DNA of 64,000 nucleotides from Peribacillus folii (lineage in GTDB: Bacteria > Bacillota > Bacilli > Bacillales > DSM-1321), in the NCBI RefSeq assembly GCF_030271255.1, contig NZ_JASJOM010000006.1, positions 248,001 to 312,000 of the forward strand, read 5' to 3'. The first letter of the stretch is position 1. Every line of letters starts with the position of its first letter. Of the stretch, positions 45,430-54,380 are shown in pieces. The translations under genes were made by a program, and so were the position numbers. The notes under the pieces are model-generated. The model had not been told where the DNA came from, searched no databases, and was given only the letters and a program-made list of their open reading frames with translations.

Positions 45430-45444
45430 TTGATAGCGCTTACT
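45430..45444 (+). promoter_or_regulatory. cre-like site between the permease and the PucR-type gene
   Basis: TTGATAGCGCTTACT matches 14 of 15 positions of the cre consensus. It lies 31 bases upstream of the pucI start codon, where CcpA would block its transcription. The rest of 45445-45790 is an AT-rich divergent promoter region; no clean PucR box was found. Confidence 0.6.
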
Positions 45445-45793
45445 CTTTGCAGAAATAACAACTGGAGACATAAATAAGGTAGACAAGGTGTAGTAAAATC
45501 TTAGATGTCAAAACCCCGATTAGACATTTGACCGGTGCACAATTATGTAGATTGTCAGTTCTTCTAAATATGAATATAGTTTTTGATTATAATAGAAACA
45601 TGAAATGTATCGAATGAAAACAGTTTCATTAACCTTAAATCCTCTATACAATTGATTATAAGCGGATTAATTCACAAAATCATTATGCAGTGTAAACAAT
45701 TGCCATTTAAATTTTTGTCCAAATTTAACAAGATACGTTTGCTTCCCTTTCTAGAAATTTAAACTGACAAACTTTAGAATTAGAAGGTGTATG

Positions 45794-47449
45794 ATGAAAA
45801 AGGTAGAAGATTTATTTATCGTAGATGTGTTTCGTGAAGCTAAGATGATTGCCGGACATGATGGCCTTAAAAGGAAAGTGGGCTCAATTGAGATTTCAGA
45901 GACGCCAGATGCCATCAATTTTCTAGCTGAGAACTCCCTATTATTGACGACAGGATATGCTTTTAAAGACGATCCTCATGCACTATGCAATCTTATTTCC
46001 CAAATTAACGAACTGCCCTGTGCAGGTATCGCCATTAAGCTTAAAAGATTCATTGATAAGATACCGCCGGATGTAATCGAATTAGCAGACTCATTAGAAT
46101 TTCCGATTATTCAAATTCCAGAGACATTAACATTAGGTGCGGTTGCTCATCAATTATCAAGCTTTATTTGGGATAACCAAATCGAAGAGTTATTTTATGC
46201 GATGCATATTCACAAGGAATTTACCAATATGATGATAAAAGGCTACAGCCTTAGTTCCTTAATTGAAAATCTTGGCTCCTTATTAAAATGTCCTGTTCTC
46301 CTAATTGATCCTATTGGTGATGTGACATCCTTTTCTAATCATTTCCGCACAGGAAATATGAAAATCGTTATGAAAAGTGTTCAGGAGCATATTAAAAGTG
46401 ATATGGAAGCATACCTGGAAAAAGACCAGTTCACAATCGACATCCAGAATAATGACATTTCCATAAAAATGTTCCGGGTGAAAACAATGCGTCCCTACCC
46501 ATATTTACTAATAATTCTTCACCCCGAGAAGCTTTCATTCCCATCTTCCCAATTAGCTATAGAGCAAGCATCAACAGTCATTTCATTCACGCTGCTAAAA
46601 AACGAGGCCATTAGAGAAAACAGTCGGTTGTTGGAAAACAACTTTTTTGCCTCCCTAGTTGATGGAAATATTTCCAGCAAACAAGAAATTATCCATAGGG
46701 GAAAACAGCATGGCTTGGTCGACAGTATGAAATATGTATGCATTGTTTGTAAAATTGATTATGATCAACAAAATGCTTTACAAAAAAGTGCAGAAATCAT
46801 GAATAGATTATACGACTACTTATACAAATTTTTACATAAATCATTTTTAAAAATAGATACAAACAATATCGTTTTTATGAAAGATGGTTATTTTGTCATT
46901 TTGATGCAATTTCCTCTGAATAGTAATGATTCGATTAAAAGCATAATTGAAGAAAGGCTGAAGGAATTCCAGAATGAAGCTTGTTCCAATCTGAAAATTT
47001 CGCTGTCGTTCGGAGTCGGTAACTTTTCCAATGACCTTACTTATATCCCACTTACATACGAAGAGGCAGTGGAAGCATGGATGCAGGGGTCTGAACTGTT
47101 TCAAACTAAATTCATTAACTTTTACGAGACCAAGCAATTAATCGAGCTGATCCGGTTGATTCCCGAAAAAGATTTAAAAAAGTTTTTTGAGAATACTTTA
47201 CGTTCTCTATCGTATCCTAAAACTAAAGATGAAAAAGACTTAGTTAATACTTTATCGATCTATTTGGATAACAACTGCGAACTTGCGATCACATCGAGGA
47301 AACTGTTTGTCCACCGTAATACCGTTAAATACCGAATTGCCAAATGTGAGGACATTTTGAATTATTCCGTCCATGATCCAAAAAACTCCCTTCATTTACG
47401 TATCGCATTACTTATGGGTTCAATTTTCAGGGATAACAGTGATCAATAA
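45794..47449 (+). CDS. PucR-family transcriptional regulator of ureide genes
   Basis: About 551 aa. The N-terminal PucR domain (residues 5-125, ISETPDAINFLAENSLLLTTGYAF) is followed by a CdaR/GGDEF-like region and the C-terminal HTH_30 domain (HRNTVKYRIAKCEDIL). B. subtilis PucR senses allantoin-type metabolites and activates puc genes. The divergent location next to pucI fits the same role. ATG 45794 sits 6 bases from AAGG; ATG 45791 is one codon earlier. Confidence 0.9.
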   Translation: MKKVEDLFIVDVFREAKMIAGHDGLKRKVGSIEISETPDAINFLAENSLLLTTGYAFKDDPHALCNLISQINELPCAGIAIKLKRFIDKIPPDVIELADSLEFPIIQIPETLTLGAVAHQLSSFIWDNQIEELFYAMHIHKEFTNMMIKGYSLSSLIENLGSLLKCPVLLIDPIGDVTSFSNHFRTGNMKIVMKSVQEHIKSDMEAYLEKDQFTIDIQNNDISIKMFRVKTMRPYPYLLIILHPEKLSFPSSQLAIEQASTVISFTLLKNEAIRENSRLLENNFFASLVDGNISSKQEIIHRGKQHGLVDSMKYVCIVCKIDYDQQNALQKSAEIMNRLYDYLYKFLHKSFLKIDTNNIVFMKDGYFVILMQFPLNSNDSIKSIIEERLKEFQNEACSNLKISLSFGVGNFSNDLTYIPLTYEEAVEAWMQGSELFQTKFINFYETKQLIELIRLIPEKDLKKFFENTLRSLSYPKTKDEKDLVNTLSIYLDNNCELAITSRKLFVHRNTVKYRIAKCEDILNYSVHDPKNSLHLRIALLMGSIFRDNSDQ

Positions 47450-47585
47450 ATCATTAAATGTTACTAAAATAGGTATGGTTGAAGGGAAGCTTGCCCTCAT
47501 ATACAATTGCGTTGATTTGTCCTGTCTCCTCGATTGAAGGGTTTAGTTCTTACCAAACAAACTTTTCGAAGAACTATACCTATAA

Positions 47586-47624
47586 AAAAACTCGTGATCC
47601 GGTACAGTCGGTTCACGAGTTTTT
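47586..47624. terminator. Bidirectional terminator
   Basis: A 12-bp stem AAAAACTCGTGA/TCACGAGTTTTT (47586-47597 with 47613-47624) plus a T-run separates the convergent PucR-type gene and allC. Confidence 0.9.
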
Positions 47625-47644
47625 TTGGATGGAATATTCATCCC

Positions 47645-48895
47645 TCACAATTGTTTTGTGGCTATTTTAATTACTGTAGAGTAAAGAACTCTTGCTCCCG
47701 CCCCCATATCTTCTACCGTAACGAATTCATCAGGGTGATGACTAAGACCATCTTTACAACGAACGAAAATCATGGCTACATCCGTTACATCCGCCATAGC
47801 CATTGCATCATGACCAGCACCACTTACAAGGCTGATGCCGCTTCCATCCAGGTCGTTAATGGATTCTTCAATTACGGCAATCAATTGTTCATCACAGTAT
47901 ACAGGATCGGCTTCCATAACCTGTTCAAAATGAATTTGCAGTCCTCTTGCTTTTGCGACTCTTTCACTTTCAGTTAATATGGCATCAATTGCTTTTTTCT
48001 TACGATCCACATTTAAATCCCGGATATCCAGTGTCCCTGTTACAAGGCCTGGTATTACATTACTGGCCCCCGGACCTACGGTAAGTTTACCAACGGTGGC
48101 TACTAATGGGGCATTTTGGATAGCGATATTCTCAATGTAGGAAATGAGGTCACTGGCCCCTAAAAGTGCATCTTGCCTAATGGCAACAGGAACTGTCCCG
48201 GCATGTCCAGGTTTCCCGATAACTTCAAAATAAAATCTTGTAGCACCAGCAATCCCTCGAACGATTCCGACAGGTTCATTCTCCCTCTCAAGCACAGGCC
48301 CTTGTTCAATATGAAGTTCCAAATAAGCGAGAAGCTCTTCTGGAGTGCGACTCGCTTTTTTATAAGCATATGGGTCAGCAATGCCAATTCCCTTTAACGC
48401 TTCAGCAATTGTAATTCCTTGTTCATCTGCCCTTTCTAAATCATCGGCAGTAAAAGTTCCTGCAACCGCTTTACTGCCAAGGAAGGTTGAGTGAAACCTT
48501 ACTCCTTCCTCATCGCAAAAACCTACCACTTCGATTGGATTGTTTACTATCATGCCATTATCCTTAAGGGTCTGAACCACTTCTATTCCGGTTATAACTC
48601 CTAAAATGCCATCATATTTACCCGCTTCAATCACACTATCTAAATGTGAACCAATCATTAAAACTGGAGCTGTAGGATCTTTCCCTTCATAACGCCCGAT
48701 TATATTGTTGAGAGCATCTTTTCTTACCGTCATCCCAGCTGCTTTCATCCACTCTTCCACAAGCCTTTCTGCTTTTAAACTTTCCACTGTGAAAGGTAGT
48801 CTAGTGACACCAACGGATGTAGAAGAACAAGCAGCAAGTTCTTCGGTTCTAGTGTTGATTCTTATAGCATCAATATCCTTCTGAAGTTTAACCAA
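47645..48895 (-). CDS. allC: Allantoate amidohydrolase / N-carbamoyl hydrolase
   Basis: 416 aa M20-family di-metal hydrolase. Ligand motifs are GSHLDSV, GKYDGILG, DEEGVRF, ELHIEQGP and, at the C-terminus, GAGHDAMAMAD and SHHPDE. It probably splits allantoate to ureidoglycine, CO2 and ammonia; the related ureidoglycolate amidohydrolase activity is an alternative. The start is TTG 48895, with AAGGAAG 7 bases upstream. It is the intact counterpart of the decayed copy near 36,200. Confidence 0.9.
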   Translation of the reverse strand: MVKLQKDIDAIRINTRTEELAACSSTSVGVTRLPFTVESLKAERLVEEWMKAAGMTVRKDALNNIIGRYEGKDPTAPVLMIGSHLDSVIEAGKYDGILGVITGIEVVQTLKDNGMIVNNPIEVVGFCDEEGVRFHSTFLGSKAVAGTFTADDLERADEQGITIAEALKGIGIADPYAYKKASRTPEELLAYLELHIEQGPVLERENEPVGIVRGIAGATRFYFEVIGKPGHAGTVPVAIRQDALLGASDLISYIENIAIQNAPLVATVGKLTVGPGASNVIPGLVTGTLDIRDLNVDRKKKAIDAILTESERVAKARGLQIHFEQVMEADPVYCDEQLIAVIEESINDLDGSGISLVSGAGHDAMAMADVTDVAMIFVRCKDGLSHHPDEFVTVEDMGAGARVLYSTVIKIATKQL

Positions 48896-49038
48896 TCGAT
48901 CACTTCCTTGCCCATTTAATCACTAAAATAGTTTGTTAGTTATTTTTAAATCCGGTTTTTATAATGCAAGGTCATATTAACACCTTATTCAGTTGGGGTT
49001 CAATGGGAATTCTGAATAGTAAGCTAATTGAATAGTAG

Positions 49039-49078
49039 AGTAAACGGCGACAGGCAAAAGTGCTTGTCACCGTTTACT
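49039..49078 (-). terminator. Stem-loop at the end of the split-transketolase operon
   Basis: On the minus strand AGTAAACGGTGACAAGC pairs with GCCTGTCGCCGTTTACT, about 15 bp with G-U pairs. The U-run is poor, so it may also act as an mRNA 3' stabiliser. Confidence 0.6.
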
Positions 49079-49101
49079 GCATATTGTGAATATCTGGGAG
49101 G

Positions 49102-50040
49102 CTAGCTGACTAAGCGCCCTTTTTTTGAATGTAAAAATGACCATGCATCAATGAGAGTACGTTTTGACTGTGCAATGATAATATCTGAAGATTCTGTACC
49201 TACAGGTTTTACTTCAAAAGCGACGATATTCTTTATACCTTCACCGATGTAACCAATTTCCAATAGAGATCGTAAATACTCCGCTAATTCCGCAACATCG
49301 ACTTCACTTCCCGGATATCCGAAACGCGGATGCTGATCACCGTAAGCAGGATCAGAAGTATCTTTAATATAACAATTTCCGATATGGGCATGGGTAATAT
49401 AATCACGCGCGACCGTTAATGCATCACGAGATGTTTCACGTTGCATTGGTAAATGACTTAAATCAAGCATCAAACCGAAAGTGGGATCTACTTTACGTAC
49501 TTCTTTAGCAACTTCAACAGCAAGTTTATTCGAACCAATCAAACATTTCTTATCGGTTTCATCATCGAACGTTTCAAGTGAAAGTGCTAAATCACCTTTA
49601 GATTTTGCATAATCGCATAATTCTTTGATGGAATTCGTAAGTAATTGCAATGCAACATCTTGTTGATTATCCGGCTTGGCCCCACTTAAGAAACCAAGTT
49701 TAGCAGCATTTACTTCGTAAGCTTGGTCAATTCCTGCTTTTACTAAATCAATGGCCCTTCTACGCTCAGCTTCATCAAAAGAATTCAGATTCCCTTTGTT
49801 TTTTAATAGAATCGGTTGTGCACCGAATCCTACACTCATTCCACCGGATTGTAAAATTTGTGCAGCCTCTTTACGTTCTTCAGGATTGTTAATGGATGTT
49901 ATCTCAATTCCAGAGAAAAAATCATCTTGGACAATTTTCTTAATTGTTTCAACAGCTGGACCATCCCCACCCATCGTTTCTGGATAAGCCATAAAGTGAA
50001 CAATTCCGACTTTCATAGCATTATGAAGATTTTCTGACAT
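49102..50040 (-). CDS. TIM-barrel sugar isomerase/decarboxylase-like protein
   Basis: 312 aa of the xylose-isomerase-like/AP-endonuclease-2 TIM-barrel superfamily. Metal-site segments are SLETFDD (Glu), LMLDLSHLPM (Asp, His), HAHIGNC (His) and the C-terminal AFEVKPVG (Glu). At 312 aa it is longer than typical hydroxypyruvate isomerases (about 258 aa) and carries GDQHPRFGYPGSE. It resembles enzymes acting on oxo-sugar acids such as OtnI or OiaC; which reaction is unknown. It is the last gene of the operon. The GGGGGG ribosome site is 24 bases upstream, separated from the ATG by a small hairpin. Confidence 0.78.
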   Translation of the reverse strand: MSENLHNAMKVGIVHFMAYPETMGGDGPAVETIKKIVQDDFFSGIEITSINNPEERKEAAQILQSGGMSVGFGAQPILLKNKGNLNSFDEAERRRAIDLVKAGIDQAYEVNAAKLGFLSGAKPDNQQDVALQLLTNSIKELCDYAKSKGDLALSLETFDDETDKKCLIGSNKLAVEVAKEVRKVDPTFGLMLDLSHLPMQRETSRDALTVARDYITHAHIGNCYIKDTSDPAYGDQHPRFGYPGSEVDVAELAEYLRSLLEIGYIGEGIKNIVAFEVKPVGTESSDIIIAQSKRTLIDAWSFLHSKKGRLVS

Positions 50041-50121
50041 TGCTTCGCCGATTTTTCGGCTTCCCCCCTTTAATAATCCGGTATTTACGTACAGTCAATC
50101 CTACTTTTAATTACTGATTTG

Positions 50122-50162
50122 TTTTTTGAAGCAATAGGTTCATATCCCATCGCTTCAAAAAA
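50122..50162. other. Long intercistronic stem-loop
   Basis: TTTTTTGAAGCAATAGG (50122-50138) pairs with CCCATCGCTTCAAAAAA (50146-50162) using two G-U pairs. It lies between the ThDP enzyme and the TIM-barrel gene. There is no U-run after it, so an mRNA-processing or stability role is likelier than termination. Confidence 0.55.
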
Positions 50163-50185
50163 CAATACGTCCATTACAGCAATGA

Positions 50186-51943
50186 TCATTTTGAATAATC
50201 AATATCTTTGGAATATACAAACCCGTTAAGTGCACCGTTGTTCGAGAATTCGCAAGCCTTTTTAGGATCTGGGTCAACTATAACTTCGATTAAATATGGT
50301 TTACCTGAGTCAACTGCACGTTGTAGAGCTGGTTTGATATCATCATAATGAGTAACAAGCTCACCACGAACACCCATCCCTTCAGCAGTTTTAACAAAGT
50401 CGATTCCTCGCTCTTCATTATCACATAACTCATTTTTGTAAATTAAGTCTGTCGAAATTTGGCGTTCACTATAGAACCAGTTTTGTTGTTGTCGAATTAA
50501 TCCCATCAATGAATTGTTCATACAGAAAATTATGACCGGAATATCATGCTTGGCAGCTGTAGCGATATCTTGCAAGGACATACCTAAGCTTCCGTCACCA
50601 AGGATGTTTACACTTTGCCTTTCAGGAAATGCAAGCTTCGCTGCCATTGCTGCACCAAGGCCCCACCCCATCGTACCCGCACCACCAGTTAATAAGTATG
50701 TTCTCGGTACATACGTTTCAAATAATTGACTGGACCAGATTTGGCTGATGCCGCAATCATGTGATACGAATGCATCTCGATCTAAGAATTCACGAAGCTC
50801 GCGCAATGCACGCTCTTGTCTGATTGGCAAGGTTGTGTAATCCGTTTTACGTGCCCATTTCTTCCGCTCTTCAGTTAAGTTAACTCTAGTACCGACTTCG
50901 GCAGTTGCAGCTACATGTGCACCAAGTGCTTGATGTGCTTCTGCAAGTTTAACCATGAATGTCTTAACATCAGAAACGATGCCTAAAACAGTTGGCACAA
51001 CTTTACCAATTTCTTTATTATCCAGGTTTACGTGGATAACTTTCTTGCCATTTTGCGTGAATACCGAAACATTTCCGGTAGAACGATCAGCAAAACGTCC
51101 GGCAAGGTTGATGACTAAGTCAGCTTCAACAATTGTTTTGTTACCAAATGGAGTATCAAGCATTGTCCCCATACGTCCAGCGAATAAAGGGTGATCATTA
51201 GGGAATGTATCCATCCCCATGCCGGAAGTTACTACTGGGATTTGCAGTTCTTCAGCTAATGCTTTTAATTCAGCGGTAGCGTTTGCAATATTGACCCCTC
51301 CACCAGAAAGCAAGACCGGTCTTTTGGCGTCTTTTAATAATTCTAACGTTTTCTCTATATCAGCGTCAGAAGCCTGTGGTAAGTTATCGACTGGAGTGGA
51401 GGCGATAAGCTCATCTAAATCAACTTCTATCTCTACTTTTTGTTGGTCAACTGGTAAATCAATAAGAACTGGACCTTTTCTGCCAGTAGTAGCCGTTATC
51501 CATGCTTCATGAATGAATTCGGCAGCTTTCGAACCGTCAGTTAAACGGTAAGCAGCTTTCGCTACAGGCTTTGCCATTTCTACGATAGGCGCTTCTTGGA
51601 ATTGCATGGTTCCAATCAAGCTATTTTTTTGTTGACCAGTGATGGCTATCATCGGTATTGAATCCATCCATGCACCGTAAAGTCCAGTTAAGAAGTTCGT
51701 TCCGCCAGGACCTGACGTGGCCGCACATACTCCTACTTCACCAGTTGCCCTTGAATATCCGTCAGCCATGAAAGCACCAGTTTGTTCATGACGAACAATA
51801 TATGATTCAATTTTAGTTAATTCTTTAATTGCATCATAGAATGGCAAGATTGCAGCTCCCGGTATACCATAGACGTGTTTCACTCCTCTTTTTTCTAAAT
51901 ACAAGGCAATTAACTCAGCAGCTGTCATTTTTTGTTTAGCCAT
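50186..51943 (-). CDS. ThDP-dependent carboligase, glyoxylate carboligase/acetolactate synthase-like
   Basis: 585 aa, three-domain thiamine diphosphate enzyme. GIPGAAILPFYDA opens the Pyr domain, RHEQTGAFMADGYSRATG follows, and the cofactor motif ILGDGSLGMSL...NN is in the last third. In E. coli Gcl the residue equal to Glu53 here is Val51. This protein has the normal catalytic Glu (RHE, not RHV), so it is not a canonical glyoxylate carboligase despite the overall likeness. It follows the kinase stop codon directly (TAA then ATG). Its substrate is probably an oxo-acid made by the operon. Confidence 0.82.
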   Translation of the reverse strand: MAKQKMTAAELIALYLEKRGVKHVYGIPGAAILPFYDAIKELTKIESYIVRHEQTGAFMADGYSRATGEVGVCAATSGPGGTNFLTGLYGAWMDSIPMIAITGQQKNSLIGTMQFQEAPIVEMAKPVAKAAYRLTDGSKAAEFIHEAWITATTGRKGPVLIDLPVDQQKVEIEVDLDELIASTPVDNLPQASDADIEKTLELLKDAKRPVLLSGGGVNIANATAELKALAEELQIPVVTSGMGMDTFPNDHPLFAGRMGTMLDTPFGNKTIVEADLVINLAGRFADRSTGNVSVFTQNGKKVIHVNLDNKEIGKVVPTVLGIVSDVKTFMVKLAEAHQALGAHVAATAEVGTRVNLTEERKKWARKTDYTTLPIRQERALRELREFLDRDAFVSHDCGISQIWSSQLFETYVPRTYLLTGGAGTMGWGLGAAMAAKLAFPERQSVNILGDGSLGMSLQDIATAAKHDIPVIIFCMNNSLMGLIRQQQNWFYSERQISTDLIYKNELCDNEERGIDFVKTAEGMGVRGELVTHYDDIKPALQRAVDSGKPYLIEVIVDPDPKKACEFSNNGALNGFVYSKDIDYSK

Positions 51944-53398
51944 TTATATCTCTCCCTTTTGATCCTTTTTTATGTTCTCAAAGATTTGAGCAATCGATTC
52001 TTTGTCCCCAACGTTGCCGGGAAATACGATATAAGGTGTATTTTTAAACTTAGCTTCACTTCCGGTTAACCATACTGGAACACCGGCGATCGCTTGACCT
52101 AAAATTTTTGCATATTTTATTTCCAAGCCCTCCGTTGCCACATCACTGGAGGTTATACCGCCTTTTGCAATGATAAACTTCGGTTTGACTTTTAAAGAGC
52201 GAATCACTTGAACTAAAGAACTGGAAACGGTTTGACTAATTTTCAGATTTTCTTCCTTATCTTTTGCACTGATTAAATCCCTGCTTGTATAAACAAGCGT
52301 ATCGTGGTTGGAAGAAATATTCTGGTCTACCAATTGGCATACTCGTGTGAGCTCTTCCGTTCTCGTTTCTTCATCAAGAATTTTCCGAACATTCATTTCG
52401 ATTTGTACAATCGGGTATTCATTCATTAGCACCTTAACTTGTTCCGTAGTTTTATTCGTGTGAGAACCCACTATAATGAATCCGCCATTTTTTTGGCTTT
52501 CCTCATTTGAAACGATCTCATTAGCTGATAAATAGGGACGATCCTGAATTCCAGCAATTGATTTTACAAAAGATGCTGCTGTCCTAAACAAGAAATGCTT
52601 GCCAGAATCAATTGCTTTAAGGACAGCCAATGATACGATGTCCAACTCATAGTAAGATTTTGCATTTACTATAATAGGAGCATTATGGTTGGCAGATAGT
52701 AAAATATCATAAACTCTATCCATGCCGCCTTCATGAATATCTTCAAGTGAAATGATCAAAGCTGACCCTGGTCTTACGTTTCCATTTGTCTTCTCTTCAA
52801 TCCATTTCGGCAAATTAGCAGTCGTGAAGCCGAAAACTGAATCATTCGCAAACTCTGTTTCATTCACTGGTACAAGGTTGCCATCCATACCCAAAAAATG
52901 TGTATTTTCTAAAGTGTAACGATGTGCTTCAAAAAAAGCCGGTATGATTAAATGACCTGAAATATCTACATGAGCGGTTTTTGATAATTCATCTTGGAGT
53001 ACATCAATTTCAAGTGGATAATGCCCCCTTAATGTTGAGTCACTTCTGCTGATAATCGAATAATCAATACCCATTTCCTTCGTAACGTCTACAATGTTTC
53101 GGACAATCTCCCGATTGATGTTTTCCGTTTTTTCTGCATTATAACTTCTTGTGTTCGTTAAAATGTAAAGGACGCTTCTCTCATCAGATAACCCTTTTTC
53201 AATCCAATCCTTCCCCCAGTCCGTGATGACAAAAATATCATGTACCGTTTGGACACCTGTTGGATCATCATCTAAAACGATAAACTTATGTTTTGTTCGT
53301 TTTAAATGAGCTTTAATTTCAGCACGAAGGCTATCGTCCGATGTAGAGAAGAGGTCTAATGCATCCTTTAAACTTGGATATTTGGTCCCATTTGACAA
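51944..53398 (-). CDS. DUF1537 / four-carbon acid sugar kinase-type protein
   Basis: About 484 aa with two domains. The N-terminal substrate domain contains LDDDPTGVQTVHDI and SRSDSTLRGHYPLE. The C-terminal nucleotide domain contains IIAKGGITSSDVA and IVFPGNVGD. Characterised relatives (OtnK, DtnK and others) phosphorylate oxo-tetronates, threonate or related acids. The start is TTG 53398, placed after GGGGGAGGGG; ATG codons at 53419 and 53416 would place that site inside the gene. It lies between transketolase and carboligase genes. Confidence 0.85.
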   Translation of the reverse strand: MSNGTKYPSLKDALDLFSTSDDSLRAEIKAHLKRTKHKFIVLDDDPTGVQTVHDIFVITDWGKDWIEKGLSDERSVLYILTNTRSYNAEKTENINREIVRNIVDVTKEMGIDYSIISRSDSTLRGHYPLEIDVLQDELSKTAHVDISGHLIIPAFFEAHRYTLENTHFLGMDGNLVPVNETEFANDSVFGFTTANLPKWIEEKTNGNVRPGSALIISLEDIHEGGMDRVYDILLSANHNAPIIVNAKSYYELDIVSLAVLKAIDSGKHFLFRTAASFVKSIAGIQDRPYLSANEIVSNEESQKNGGFIIVGSHTNKTTEQVKVLMNEYPIVQIEMNVRKILDEETRTEELTRVCQLVDQNISSNHDTLVYTSRDLISAKDKEENLKISQTVSSSLVQVIRSLKVKPKFIIAKGGITSSDVATEGLEIKYAKILGQAIAGVPVWLTGSEAKFKNTPYIVFPGNVGDKESIAQIFENIKKDQKGEI

Positions 53399-53431
53399 AA
53401 CCCCTCCCCCTTTCATCATCTGAAAATGTGT

Positions 53432-54379
53432 TTAGCTAGTTACTCTATGGCCTAATAATTCATTTGCAGTCGAAACAATCCGGTGTGCTCTCAATTCAAA
53501 CAAATCGAGCAATTCATCCATTTTTCCAGAAACTCCAAAACGGTCATTTGTACCGATTCTTCTTAATTTAGCTGGTTGGTGTTCTGACAAAACTTCCGCA
53601 ACAGCACTACCTAATCCGCCAATAATGGAGTGCTCTTCAACTGTGATAACATGTTTTGTTTTCGCAGCAGAGGCAATAATGGCTTCTTTATCAATGGGTT
53701 TAATTGTATGAATGTGCAAAAGTTCAGCGCTTACACCTTGCTTTTCTAATTCAGCTACTGCTTTTAGTGATTCATCAAGCATTATCCCCGTACTGATGAT
53801 GGTAATATCAGCACCTTCACGGTATTTAATTGCTTTACCTATTTTGAATGGTTCTTCCTTTTTTGTAACGATCGGTACTGGTAATTTGCCAACACGCAGG
53901 TAAATGGGTCCTTCATGGTAATAAGCAGCTTCTACCGCTTTTTCCATTTCAACCGCATCTGCTGGAACAATCACAGTCATACGCGGCAGTGAGCGCATTA
54001 AAGAAATATCTTCAAGCGGTAAATGTGTTGCACCTTCTTGAGCAGCTGAAGTACCAGCATTATGACCGACAATTTTCACATTGTTGTTTGAGTAACATAC
54101 GGAAATTCTCATCTGATCGAATGCACGCCCAGTAAGGAAGTTTGCATAAGCATTCGCAAATGGCACCTTACCTGCTACGGCCATACCAGCTGCAGTACCC
54201 ACTAAATCGCATTCAGAAATACCGATGTTGAAAAAGCGATCTGGAAATCTATTTTTATATAAATTCGTCATATTTGATTTTGCGCAATCAGCGTCAAGTA
54301 CCACTAAATTGTCATGCTTTTCCCCAAGTCTAATCAGTGCATCAGCAAAACCTTTACGTGGTGCTTCTTGATTTGCCAT
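53432..54379 (-). CDS. Transketolase, C-terminal subunit
   Basis: 315 aa containing the Pyr domain (GISECDLVGTAAGMAVAGKVPF with the catalytic-type Glu) and the C-terminal transketolase domain (HIHTIKPIDKEAI, VEEHSIIGGLGS). It completes the half-enzyme encoded just upstream; one base separates the stop and start. Split transketolases occur in several dedicated sugar pathways, including apulose-4-phosphate and sulfosugar routes, rather than in the central pentose pathway. Confidence 0.9.
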   Translation of the reverse strand: MANQEAPRKGFADALIRLGEKHDNLVVLDADCAKSNMTNLYKNRFPDRFFNIGISECDLVGTAAGMAVAGKVPFANAYANFLTGRAFDQMRISVCYSNNNVKIVGHNAGTSAAQEGATHLPLEDISLMRSLPRMTVIVPADAVEMEKAVEAAYYHEGPIYLRVGKLPVPIVTKKEEPFKIGKAIKYREGADITIISTGIMLDESLKAVAELEKQGVSAELLHIHTIKPIDKEAIIASAAKTKHVITVEEHSIIGGLGSAVAEVLSEHQPAKLRRIGTNDRFGVSGKMDELLDLFELRAHRIVSTANELLGHRVTS

Positions 54380-54380
54380 C

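Noticed and set aside
45400-45790. PucR box (WWWCNTTGGTTAA)
   Set aside because: Only a half-match (GGTTAA on the minus strand near 45630) was found; too weak to call.
50186-51943. Firm call as glyoxylate carboligase (gcl)
   Set aside because: The residue matching E. coli Gcl Val51 is Glu, so the specific name is withheld.
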